Notes under the pieces: model-generated | The model's database searches: none | The model's input: the letters and a program-made list of their open reading frames with translations, nothing else | What the model was told of the DNA's origin: nothing | Shown: positions 1 to 6,392 of the stretch, piece after piece | Layout: every line of letters begins with the position of its first letter | How positions within the stretch are numbered: the stretch's first letter is position 1 | Translations under genes and position numbers: made by a program | NCBI GenBank assembly: GCA_016783865.1 | Contig: JADHVS010000200.1 | Coordinates: 1-7,977, forward strand | Direction of reading: 5' to 3' | Length of the DNA: 7,977 bases | From: Bacteroidales bacterium | GTDB lineage: Bacteria; Bacteroidota; Bacteroidia; Bacteroidales; SM23-62

Positions 1-1
1 T

Positions 2-1528
2 GTTGCCGATGAAAATATTAAAATTGGGAAAGGCAAGAATCGCAAACCTACCGATCCTGTGCGTGAAAATACCTTTGTCGATTCCTATGGTTATGATGGT
101 TTGATTGATGAAGTAAAGATATATGACCGGGGACTGACATCATCAGAGATCCAATCCATCTTTTCACTTTATTCTAAAGCTCTGGCATGGAAAGATTCAC
201 CTGATATGGAGATGAGGAGTCTCCCGGTGTTCGATCCGACAGGTAAATTTGGTGGATCCTATACACGTCTGCGATTTTATGAGACATGGGACAACCTGTG
301 GCGCCAGAGTGGCCACCCGGATGTGGTTGTTGCATTCGATGAATTACCTACCCAATTTGTGTTCTGGAGAGGTACAGGTTTTATTCCGATGATCGTCAAT
401 GAAAATGGTCAATGGTACAGCAATGAGTTTAACGAAACCTGGGGAACCTCAGGCGGACAAGGATGCCAGGAACCCATGTCAGATAAAGAAGCCTATACCA
501 ACCATGCCAGGATCATTGAAAATACGGATGCCCGTGTGGTCATACACTGGCGTTATCCATTGCTCGATGTACTTCATGTATTTGCCAATGTGGATGAAGA
601 AACGGGATGGGGCGACTGGAGTGATTGGTATTATTATATTTATCCGGATGGTGTGGCCACCAAGCTGATGAACCTTTGGACACACGGAGAAAGAAATCAC
701 GAATGGCAGGAATCCATGGCTATTTTTGGTCCCAACCAGCACCCGGAAGATATCATTGAAACGGAGGTCGCCCTTACCATGGTCGACCTGGAAGGAAATT
801 ATGTCGAATACAGCTGGGAAGGCGGACCTCCTGACAATGTAGAAGAACCTGAAAACAAAGTAATTCAACACATTAATTATAAGGGTGAATATGACCCGGT
901 GACCATCGGCGAGTTCGAAGGATCAAATGTATATGGTGGTGAACTTACTCCCTATGCGGTTTTTCCGACATGGAACCACTGGCCGGTATCCCAGATGCCA
1001 TCAGACGGAAGGTATGCCAGTTTCCCTGACCGGACAGCACACAGTTCGCTGACCCATGTTGGCCTGCCGACCTATGCCGAGGACTTCGGAGATCGTCCCT
1101 ACCAGCAAAAAATATTGATGGAGGGGATGCTTAACCAGGAACCACTGGGGCTCATTGACCTGGCCAAATCATGGCTCAATGCACCCTCTGTAACACCTGT
1201 CAGAGGTTGCGAGAGTTTAGGTTACAACCAGGTTGAGCGGGCCTTTATCATCAATGCCATTGAAGAAGATATGGTATTGAAAGTTGAAGCATCAGAGCAA
1301 CAGCCCCTGGTGAATCCATGTTTTGTGATTGAAAATTGGGCGATGAATTCACCTGCAAGTCTTGCAGTAGACGGTCAAGGTAAGACATCAGGACCGGATG
1401 TACGGCAGGGTGTGGTCCGTGATACAGATGGATCATGGAAACTCGTTGTCTGGTTCAGGTTGAATGCAAAAGATCCGGTAGAGTTTGTGTTTAAGAATAA
1501 TACTGTGGGGAACAACGAAGGACTTTAA
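2..1528 (+). CDS. LamG-domain protein with unassigned Trp-rich C-terminal module (3' part only)
   Basis: The frame is open from the first base, so the true start lies upstream; a GTG at 59 is only an internal codon. About 508 residues are visible. The first 55 or so end with the pattern GLIDEVKIYDRGLTSSEI, the typical last strand of a LamG/concanavalin A-like lectin domain (compare IDEVRIYNRALSAAEI in many family members). The remaining ~450 residues are rich in aromatics (about 19 Trp), acidic, with only three Cys and no transmembrane segment, as in extracellular beta-rich carbohydrate-active or carbohydrate-binding proteins. Landmarks are FYETWDNLW, HWRYPLLDV, TGWGDWSDWYYY and a final beta-type stretch ending in EFVF. 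I do not recognise this module and assign no catalytic function. No C-terminal sorting domain is seen. An exported glycan-binding or glycan-degrading role is inferred from the lectin domain and the sugar-catabolic genes downstream. The LamG call is fairly sure; the rest is open. Confidence 0.8.
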   Translation, partial: VADENIKIGKGKNRKPTDPVRENTFVDSYGYDGLIDEVKIYDRGLTSSEIQSIFSLYSKALAWKDSPDMEMRSLPVFDPTGKFGGSYTRLRFYETWDNLWRQSGHPDVVVAFDELPTQFVFWRGTGFIPMIVNENGQWYSNEFNETWGTSGGQGCQEPMSDKEAYTNHARIIENTDARVVIHWRYPLLDVLHVFANVDEETGWGDWSDWYYYIYPDGVATKLMNLWTHGERNHEWQESMAIFGPNQHPEDIIETEVALTMVDLEGNYVEYSWEGGPPDNVEEPENKVIQHINYKGEYDPVTIGEFEGSNVYGGELTPYAVFPTWNHWPVSQMPSDGRYASFPDRTAHSSLTHVGLPTYAEDFGDRPYQQKILMEGMLNQEPLGLIDLAKSWLNAPSVTPVRGCESLGYNQVERAFIINAIEEDMVLKVEASEQQPLVNPCFVIENWAMNSPASLAVDGQGKTSGPDVRQGVVRDTDGSWKLVVWFRLNAKDPVEFVFKNNTVGNNEGL

Positions 1529-1531
1529 GTC

Positions 1532-1552
1532 GGTGAACGGTGATCAGTGAGG
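1532..1552 (+). repeat. Short heptamer array after the LamG gene
   Basis: Three tandem 7-bp units, GGTGAAC, GGTGATC and AGTGAGG, begin four bases after the TAA stop at 1526-1528. They match each other at the central GTGA and resemble the units at 2181-2208 and 2290-2317. The array is short and degenerate; it is credible mainly because related arrays occur elsewhere in the window. Confidence 0.45.
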
Positions 1553-1583
1553 GGCAAGGGTATTGAGTGTGAGCATGGTATTA

Positions 1584-1609
1584 TTGGCCGTCGGCTTCAG
1601 CCCGCCCAA
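1584..1609. repeat. Imperfect GC-rich palindrome with GGCTTCAGCC core
   Basis: A 26-bp inverted repeat opens with TTGG and closes with CCAA around the core GGCTTCAGCC (1593-1602), whose GGCT and AGCC arms are complementary. The outer arms pair as well, with an asymmetric internal loop of C/G-rich bases between them. It stands out as a GC island in an AT-rich spacer. It could be a REP-like element or a hairpin limiting read-through from the upstream gene, but no clean T-run follows, so I do not call it a terminator. Confidence 0.45.
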
Positions 1610-1633
1610 CTCATTTTCACTTAAAATTTACGC

Positions 1634-1671
1634 CAATTAATTGCTTAATTCAATTAGAGATTTTATCTTTA
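1634..1671 (+). promoter_or_regulatory. Candidate Bacteroidota-type promoter for the mutarotase lipoprotein gene
   Basis: ATTG at 1640-1643 lies 20 bp before TATCTTTA at 1664-1671, resembling the Bacteroidota sigma pattern TTTG - about 20 bp - TAnnTTTG with one mismatch in each element. The upstream element overlaps a perfect 10-bp palindrome, CAATTAATTG (1634-1643), and CAATTA recurs at 1651-1656, 17 bp further on, so an operator is conceivable. The start codon lies 75 bp downstream. AT-rich DNA yields such matches by chance, so this is only a candidate. Confidence 0.3.
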
Positions 1672-1746
1672 TAACTAAATGTAAGAAAGTAAGTAATTTT
1701 TTTCACCATTAGCGAGTTTTGGTGGATTTACATAAACCTATGAAAT

Positions 1747-2184
1747 ATGAAAAAAATAAGATTTTTAGCTCCATTTGTCGCCCTGGTCTTTATCCTGGGC
1801 TCACTGGTTGGGTGTGCTGACCAGGAAGATGAGGAAGAAAGTGATACCAAGGTCACCAAAAGGGTGGGCATGGTGATCAAACTTAAACCTGAATTTATTG
1901 AGGAGTATAAAGCAATCCATGCTGCTTCAAATCCTGGCGTCAGGGACCTGTTAACGGAAGCCAACATGCATAATTTTTCCATTTTCCTGATGCAGCTTGA
2001 GGATGGTAATTATTATGAATTTGGCTATTATGAATATACCGGGGATGATTTTGAGGCCGACATGGCTGAACTGGCTAAGAAGGATCGGAATATTGAATGG
2101 CTGAAGGTCTGCGATCCGATGCAGATCCCCCTCGAAGGTTATGATGGCTGGGCTGAAATGGAACTGGTGTACTATAATCAGTGA
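1747..2184 (+). CDS. Predicted lipoprotein, L-rhamnose mutarotase (RhaM/DUF718) family
   Basis: 145 residues. Residues 1-23 form a lipoprotein signal: MKKIR, a hydrophobic core, then lipobox LVGC with Cys23. An acidic linker follows (residues 24-33, ADQEDEEESD), similar in character to Bacteroidota surface-lipoprotein export signals. From residue 39 the protein aligns with E. coli RhaM, which interconverts alpha and beta L-rhamnopyranose: EEYKAIH gives Tyr54 and His58, matching Tyr18 and the catalytic His22, and HNFSIFL (75-81) matches HNYAIYL. Trp118 falls where E. coli has a Trp pair, and the C-terminal ELVYY matches EVFYL. E. coli RhaM is cytoplasmic and about 104 residues, so the extra length here is the signal and linker. 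The enzyme would act in the periplasm or on the surface, on rhamnose or a related sugar. No Shine-Dalgarno is present; the start is set by the signal peptide. It lies 147 bp before the next gene and may be a separate transcript. Confidence 0.85.
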   Translation: MKKIRFLAPFVALVFILGSLVGCADQEDEEESDTKVTKRVGMVIKLKPEFIEEYKAIHAASNPGVRDLLTEANMHNFSIFLMQLEDGNYYEFGYYEYTGDDFEADMAELAKKDRNIEWLKVCDPMQIPLEGYDGWAEMELVYYNQ

Positions 2185-2208
2185 GTCGTGAGTTGTGAGT
2201 CGTGAGTC
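2181..2208 (+). repeat. Heptamer tandem array overlapping the mutarotase stop codon
   Basis: Four tandem 7-bp units lie here: GTGAGTC, GTGAGTT, GTGAGTC and GTGAGTC, with a single mismatch in the second. The first unit contains the TGA stop codon (2182-2184) of the mutarotase gene, so the array begins exactly at the gene's end. A partial GAC continues at 2209. Confidence 0.75.
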
Positions 2209-2229
2209 GACGGTTTGAGTGAGAGAATT

Positions 2230-2287
2230 GGGTGTGGTCTTCAAAAAAGTGATTTGAAACTTCACCCACTACACCAGACCCACACCC
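2230..2287 (+). other. Long inverted repeat with alternative pairings between the two heptamer arrays
   Basis: GGGTGTGGTCT (2230-2240) pairs with AGACCCACACCC (2276-2287) as an 11-bp stem with one bulged C (2279). The same left arm can instead pair with ACTACACC (2268-2275), seven Watson-Crick pairs plus one G-U, so the two folds exclude each other. A small inner hairpin, TTCAAA (2240-2245) with TTTGAA (2253-2258), is also possible. No T-run follows the stem, so a plain intrinsic terminator is unlikely. A leader structure for the downstream sugar genes is possible but unproved. Confidence 0.5.
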
Positions 2288-2289
2288 AC

Positions 2290-2317
2290 GAAGAACGATG
2301 AACGAAGAACGATGAAC
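2290..2317 (+). repeat. Heptamer tandem array before the RbsD-like gene
   Basis: Four 7-bp units alternate GAAGAAC, GATGAAC, GAAGAAC, GATGAAC, giving a perfect 14-bp repeat present twice. The GATGAAC unit differs by one base from GGTGAAC in the array at 1532. It ends 14 bp before the ATG at 2332. Confidence 0.75.
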
Positions 2318-2331
2318 CAAATAATATTTTT

Positions 2332-2757
2332 ATGAAAGAAGTCGGAATTATTAACAGAGACATTGCAGCAGTGATCTCTGAGCAGGGCCATGGTGATCTG
2401 CTGATGATCACGGATGCTGGTTTTGCCATTCCACTTGAAGTGGAAGTTATAGATATATCACTTTCCGAAAATGTTCCCACAGTAATAGATGTGCTTCATG
2501 AATTGAAGAAATTCTTTTCGGTCGAGAAAATGATCATGTCGAAGGAGACCAAAGAAGTTAGCCCAACTCATTTTAAGAAGGTTTCTGAAGTATATGGCAA
2601 GAACATGGATGTGGAGATCATCGACCACACCGAATTGAAAAAACTAAGCCATCACGTGAAGGCAGTCATCAGGACCGGTGATTTCACAGCTTACGGGAAT
2701 GTGATACTGGTGTCCGGAGCTGGAGACCGGTGGTATTTAGAAAAGGATAATCTTTAA
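2332..2757 (+). CDS. RbsD/FucU-family sugar pyranase (mutarotase)
   Basis: 141 residues, close to RbsD (139) and FucU (140). Family members interconvert ring forms of free sugars: RbsD pyranose and furanose forms of ribose, FucU fucose anomers. The N-terminus is nearly collinear with E. coli RbsD. His20 in QGHGD falls at the catalytic His20 position, with Asp22 also shared, and DAGFAIP (28-34) matches RbsD DAGLPIP. The end has RTGD (114-117) and YGNVIL (121-126), where Tyr121 and Asn123 match the conserved Y-x-N; YGN itself is closer to FucU. The usual GV-hydrophobic terminus is replaced by a tail ending DRWYLEKDNL. There is no signal peptide, so it is cytoplasmic. It heads a tight run with a symporter, dehydrogenase and kinase, suggesting it supplies the ring form that a downstream enzyme needs. 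The substrate is unknown, so no gene symbol is given. The start is the only suitable ATG and has no Shine-Dalgarno. Confidence 0.85.
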   Translation: MKEVGIINRDIAAVISEQGHGDLLMITDAGFAIPLEVEVIDISLSENVPTVIDVLHELKKFFSVEKMIMSKETKEVSPTHFKKVSEVYGKNMDVEIIDHTELKKLSHHVKAVIRTGDFTAYGNVILVSGAGDRWYLEKDNL

Positions 2758-2771
2758 ACACAATTACAAGC

Positions 2772-4415
2772 ATGGATTTGAATATTAATACGATCGATCT
2801 GACAATTATTATTGTATACCTGGTTGGAATCCTGTTGATAGGTATCCTCTCAGTTCGTTTGAGAAAGATGACCAGTGAAGGATATTTTCTGGCGGGCAGG
2901 GGATTGGGATGGGTGATGGTAGGAGCCGCACTTTTTGCTTCTAATATTTCCACCATTCATCTTGTCGGGCTGGCAGCCTCGGGTTATAATGAAGGATTGG
3001 TCTGGGGTAATTTTGAATGGCTGGCATCCATCACGCTCATATTGCTTGGGCTGGTATTTGCCCCCTTCTATTTCAAAAGCAGGATATCCACCCTCCCCGA
3101 GTTTTTGGAAAAGCGCTATGGGGGAACAGCCAGAACCATCCTGGCTTTCATTGCCATCATTGGTGCACTTTTCGTGCACATCGGTATGAGCCTTTATGCC
3201 GGGGCGGTGGTTTTTCATGCCTTTTTTGGGATTAATGTGATCACCTCGATCATTGTCATTTCTTTAATTACCACCATTTACACTGTGCTGGGAGGATTAA
3301 AGGCTGTAGTGGTAACAGAGAGTGTGCAAACTATCATCCTGATTCTCGGAGCTATTCTTCTTACAGGATTTGCCATAGCTGCACTTCCGGAACATGGCGT
3401 CACATCCCTGGCTGAATTGAAGGCACAGTTAAAGCCTGGTCAGCTCAATATGTTGCACACCAAGGAAAGCCTGGGCATGCTGGGCGAAGGGGGATTTGAA
3501 TCGGGCCTCACCTGGTATGCTTGCTTGTTGGGTTATCCCATTCTGGGTTTGTGGTACTGGTGCTCTGACCAAACCATCGTTCAGCGGGTACTGGGTGCTA
3601 AAACACAACATGCCGCCCAGATGGGACCCATCTTTGCAGGTTTTCTGAAGATTCTTCCTGTCTTTATCCTGGTATTACCCGGTGTGATTGCTTATGTGAT
3701 GTTCAGGGATATCATTGGAACCGATGCCAACCAGACGCTGCCTGTTATGATCGACAAGCTATTGCCTACGGGTCTCAAAGGAATCATGGCAGCCACATTG
3801 CTGGCCGCCCTGATGAGTACCATCGCTGCAGCCCTGAACAGTTCTGCGACACTTGTGGCCGTTGATATTGTGAAGCGGATCAAACCATCCACCACCGATA
3901 AACAGCAGATCAAATACGGTCGAATCGCTGCGGTTGTTGTCATGCTGCTGGCCATGCTCTGGTCTACCCAGGGTGACAAATTCTCCAGTATTTTCGAGGC
4001 CATTAACAAAATAGCTGCGGCCATAGCCCCTCCGGTAGCCACCGTTTTCCTGTTTGGAGTGTTCTCCAGGAGGGGGACCAACAAAGCGGCCATCATCACC
4101 CTGATATCCGGACTTGTGCTGGGAATTGCAACGTTTTGTCTGGACTTTGAACCCATCAGTGGGCACATGTATCTGACCAGGGGATTGCACATTCCCTTCA
4201 TGATGCAGGCCTGGTGGTTGTTCGTAATCTGTACGGTGATCTATTTTGCGGTCAGCTACCTCACACCCCGCCCTCCTGCAGAGGTCATTGAAAATTACAC
4301 CTGGGAAAATCCTGTGGCTGTAATTACCAAGGGCAGGTTCAAAGGATTAATGGATGTTCGTATGTGGGCTGGAATCCTGGTTTTGATCCTTATATTGTTA
4401 TATCTCATTTTTTAA
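2772..4415 (+). CDS. Sodium:solute symporter (SSS/SGLT family), probable sugar or polyol importer
   Basis: 547 residues with about 13-14 hydrophobic segments, usual for sugar-type SSS proteins, which couple inward Na+ flow to solute uptake across the inner membrane. Visible family marks are EGYFLAGRGLGW (36-47) after the first helix, the NISTIHLVGLAASGY stretch (58-72), FYFKSRISTLPEFLEKRYG (99-117), WYWCSDQTIVQRVLGAK (261-277) and LLAALMSTIAAALNSSAT (343-360). Ser349-Thr350 in the last motif lie where vSGLT has its Na2-site serines. The pattern resembles SGLT-like sugar carriers more than proline or pantothenate carriers. A final helix (about 531-547) follows a hydrophilic loop. The gene starts 14 bp after the RbsD-like gene and ends 3 bp before the dehydrogenase, so it is almost certainly cotranscribed. 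The transported compound cannot be read from sequence; the neighbours point to a free sugar or polyol. Confidence 0.92.
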   Translation: MDLNINTIDLTIIIVYLVGILLIGILSVRLRKMTSEGYFLAGRGLGWVMVGAALFASNISTIHLVGLAASGYNEGLVWGNFEWLASITLILLGLVFAPFYFKSRISTLPEFLEKRYGGTARTILAFIAIIGALFVHIGMSLYAGAVVFHAFFGINVITSIIVISLITTIYTVLGGLKAVVVTESVQTIILILGAILLTGFAIAALPEHGVTSLAELKAQLKPGQLNMLHTKESLGMLGEGGFESGLTWYACLLGYPILGLWYWCSDQTIVQRVLGAKTQHAAQMGPIFAGFLKILPVFILVLPGVIAYVMFRDIIGTDANQTLPVMIDKLLPTGLKGIMAATLLAALMSTIAAALNSSATLVAVDIVKRIKPSTTDKQQIKYGRIAAVVVMLLAMLWSTQGDKFSSIFEAINKIAAAIAPPVATVFLFGVFSRRGTNKAAIITLISGLVLGIATFCLDFEPISGHMYLTRGLHIPFMMQAWWLFVICTVIYFAVSYLTPRPPAEVIENYTWENPVAVITKGRFKGLMDVRMWAGILVLILILLYLIF

Positions 4416-4418
4416 TCC

Positions 4419-5456
4419 ATGAAAGCCATGAATATGAGACAAGCGATTATGACTTCTCCAGGTATAATTGAACACCGGGATGTGCCGGAGCCAGAGGCCC
4501 TGGGCGACAATGAAATATTATTACGGATTCAACGAATTGGTGTCTGCGGAAGCGATATCCATGTATACCATGGAAAACATCCGTTTACTCCTTATCCTGT
4601 TGTTCAGGGACATGAATATTCTGCTGTTGTGGAAGCAGTTGGAAGTGGCGTTACAAAAGTTAAACCGGGGGAGAAAGCAACTGCACGGCCCCAGATCGTT
4701 TGCGGAACCTGCGGGCCATGCCGCCGGGGTGACTACCATGTCTGCCAAAACCTGAAAGTCCAGGGATTCCAGGCACCCGGTTGTGCACAGGACCTGTTTG
4801 TTGTACCCGAAGAAAGGATCATTCCCTTCCCGGATAATATGTCGTTTGAACAGGGCGCATTGATTGAGCCAGCTTCGGTCGGTGCTCATTCAACCAGCAG
4901 AGCCACTGATTTGAAAGGCAAAAATGTGGTGGTAACCGGGGCCGGGACCATCGGTAACCTGGTTGCCCAGTTTGTCCGGGCAAGAGGCGCAAAAAAGGTT
5001 TTGATCACGGATATCAGTGATTACCGCCTGGGAATAGCGGCAAATTGCGGTATACAATATACAGCCAATGTTCAGAAAGAGGCTTTTGCAGATGCTGTCC
5101 GGCGCGTTTTTGGTGATGAAGGATTCCAGGTTGGATTCGAAGCTGTGGGAGTGCAGTCAACCATTGATGACCTGATCGAATTTATCGAAAAGGGAGGAGA
5201 GATCATTGTTGCCGGAGTATTTGAGGAGAATCCGACCATCAATATGGGATTTGTCGGAGAGCATGAACTAAAACTCATTGGTACATTGATGTATAAGCAT
5301 GAAGACTACGAAGAAGCCGTGGAGTTTATATCACAGGGTAAAATTTGCACCGAGCCCCTGGTGACAAAACATTTCCCATTCGACCAGTATGACGATGCCT
5401 ATCAATTCATTGATCAACAGGGACCCGAAACCATGAAGGTAATGATCGATCTGTAA
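4419..5456 (+). CDS. Zinc-dependent medium-chain dehydrogenase, sorbitol/threonine dehydrogenase-like
   Basis: 345 residues, full length for the zinc-dependent MDR family. Catalytic-zinc ligand candidates are Cys43 (GVCGSD), His65-Glu66 (GHEYS) and Glu150 (LIEPAS). Structural-zinc cysteines are 95, 98, 101 and 109 in the typical C-x2-C-x2-C-x7-C array, so the enzyme looks intact. The Rossmann motif GAGTIG (174-179) is followed by Asp198 at the end of the second strand, which in this fold favours NAD over NADP. Family members oxidise polyols, threonine or sugar alcohols; sequence alone does not choose between them. The kinase next door favours a polyol-to-ketose reaction (inference). The gene begins 3 bp after the symporter stop. 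ATGs at 4428 and 4434 are alternatives; the one at 4434 (MRQAIM) matches where family members normally begin, so the first five residues are uncertain. No signal peptide: cytoplasmic. Confidence 0.88.
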   Translation: MKAMNMRQAIMTSPGIIEHRDVPEPEALGDNEILLRIQRIGVCGSDIHVYHGKHPFTPYPVVQGHEYSAVVEAVGSGVTKVKPGEKATARPQIVCGTCGPCRRGDYHVCQNLKVQGFQAPGCAQDLFVVPEERIIPFPDNMSFEQGALIEPASVGAHSTSRATDLKGKNVVVTGAGTIGNLVAQFVRARGAKKVLITDISDYRLGIAANCGIQYTANVQKEAFADAVRRVFGDEGFQVGFEAVGVQSTIDDLIEFIEKGGEIIVAGVFEENPTINMGFVGEHELKLIGTLMYKHEDYEEAVEFISQGKICTEPLVTKHFPFDQYDDAYQFIDQQGPETMKVMIDL

Positions 5457-5472
5457 ACTGTAAGTGCAGCCT

Positions 5473-6372
5473 ATGTCAGATAATAAATTTGTAATCGTCG
5501 GATTGGGTGAGATACTCTGGGATCTGTTACCGGATGGTAAGCTGTTGGGCGGTGCACCTGCTAATTTTGCCTACCACTGCAAGGTTCTCGGTGCAGATGC
5601 ACATGTGATAAGTGCGGTTGGAAATGATGAACTGGGGAATGAGATATTGGATAAACTAAATATACTGGAGATACCCACCAGTAACATCGCCATAGATAAA
5701 AAGCATCCCACAGGTACTGTTTCAGTAAAACTGGATGAACGGGGACATCCTGATTTTACCATTCACCAGGATGTCGCATGGGATTATATTCCTTTTTCCG
5801 GTGAAACACTGAGCCTGGCCCTGCTTGCCAATGCAGTGTGTTACGGATCACTGGCACAAAGGACGGGCAATTCCAAGGAGACCATTATTAATTTTCTTGA
5901 AAACACATCCACTGACACCTTAAATGTGTTTGATATTAATCTCCGCCAGGAATATTATTCAAAGGAAATAATTGAAAATACGCTTCAGCTGACAGATGTG
6001 TTTAAACTTAATGATGATGAACTGGTTGTGCTGGAGGGGATGTTTTCTTTATCGGGAAGTGTGAGGGAGCAACTTGATAAACTGCTGCAGACATTTGATC
6101 TGAAAATGGTAGCCCTGACCAAAGGGGATAAGGGATCTGAACTGTTAACAGCCGGTGAATATTCGGTATACGTTTCTCCAGGTGTGAAAGTGGCGGATAC
6201 TGTTGGGGCAGGTGATTCATTTACGGCCGCCCTGGTGATGGGGATGCTGAATGATGTTCCGCTGAAGGAATTGCATAAACGGGCATCTGACCTGGCTGCT
6301 TTTGTTTGTACGCAAAAAGGGGCCACACCAGAGGTGCCTGAGAATGTATTGCAAAATTTGAATTTTAACTGA
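5473..6372 (+). CDS. PfkB-family carbohydrate kinase, fructokinase-like
   Basis: 299 residues, normal for the ribokinase/PfkB fold, which transfers phosphate from ATP to a sugar hydroxyl. The N-terminus GLGEILWDLLP and GGAPANFAYH (26-35) are typical of bacterial fructokinases, giving the sugar-binding part. FDINLRQ (153-159) and TKGDKGSEL (216-224) are conserved core motifs. DTVGAGDSF (242-250) is PfkB signature 2, with Asp248 as the catalytic base and the GAG anion hole. All key residues are present. I chose ATG 5473 because its product begins four residues before the first strand as in relatives; a GTG at 5464 in the same frame would add three residues and is less likely. It lies 16 bp after the dehydrogenase, fitting a polyol-to-ketose-to-ketose-phosphate sequence. 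Fructose is the best substrate guess; other ketoses or 2-keto-3-deoxy sugars are possible for this superfamily. Confidence 0.88.
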   Translation: MSDNKFVIVGLGEILWDLLPDGKLLGGAPANFAYHCKVLGADAHVISAVGNDELGNEILDKLNILEIPTSNIAIDKKHPTGTVSVKLDERGHPDFTIHQDVAWDYIPFSGETLSLALLANAVCYGSLAQRTGNSKETIINFLENTSTDTLNVFDINLRQEYYSKEIIENTLQLTDVFKLNDDELVVLEGMFSLSGSVREQLDKLLQTFDLKMVALTKGDKGSELLTAGEYSVYVSPGVKVADTVGAGDSFTAALVMGMLNDVPLKELHKRASDLAAFVCTQKGATPEVPENVLQNLNFN

Positions 6373-6392
6373 TAAACCACATTATAAAATAA

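Noticed and set aside
59..61. GTG as a start codon for the first gene
   Set aside because: The same frame is open to the window edge and the LamG domain would be cut in the middle, so the gene begins upstream.
479..871. A 130-codon minus-strand frame
   Set aside because: It is antisense to the LamG-linked protein, which has coherent motifs throughout; no start signal or domain supports it.
1740..1820. Upstream out-of-frame ATG giving a 26-codon frame overlapping the lipoprotein start
   Set aside because: It has no Shine-Dalgarno or signal features and overlaps the better-supported lipoprotein signal; likely coincidence, although translational coupling cannot be excluded.
2185..2331. CRISPR array
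   Set aside because: The repeats are 7-bp tandem units without spacers, and no cas gene is near.
3692..4201. A 169-codon open frame on the minus strand, with another at 3759-4190
   Set aside because: Both lie inside the symporter gene, whose family motifs are continuous through this stretch; the antisense products show no recognisable domain and have unnatural composition.
5464..5472. GTG start for the kinase
   Set aside because: The ATG at 5473 is a stronger start and gives the usual family N-terminus.
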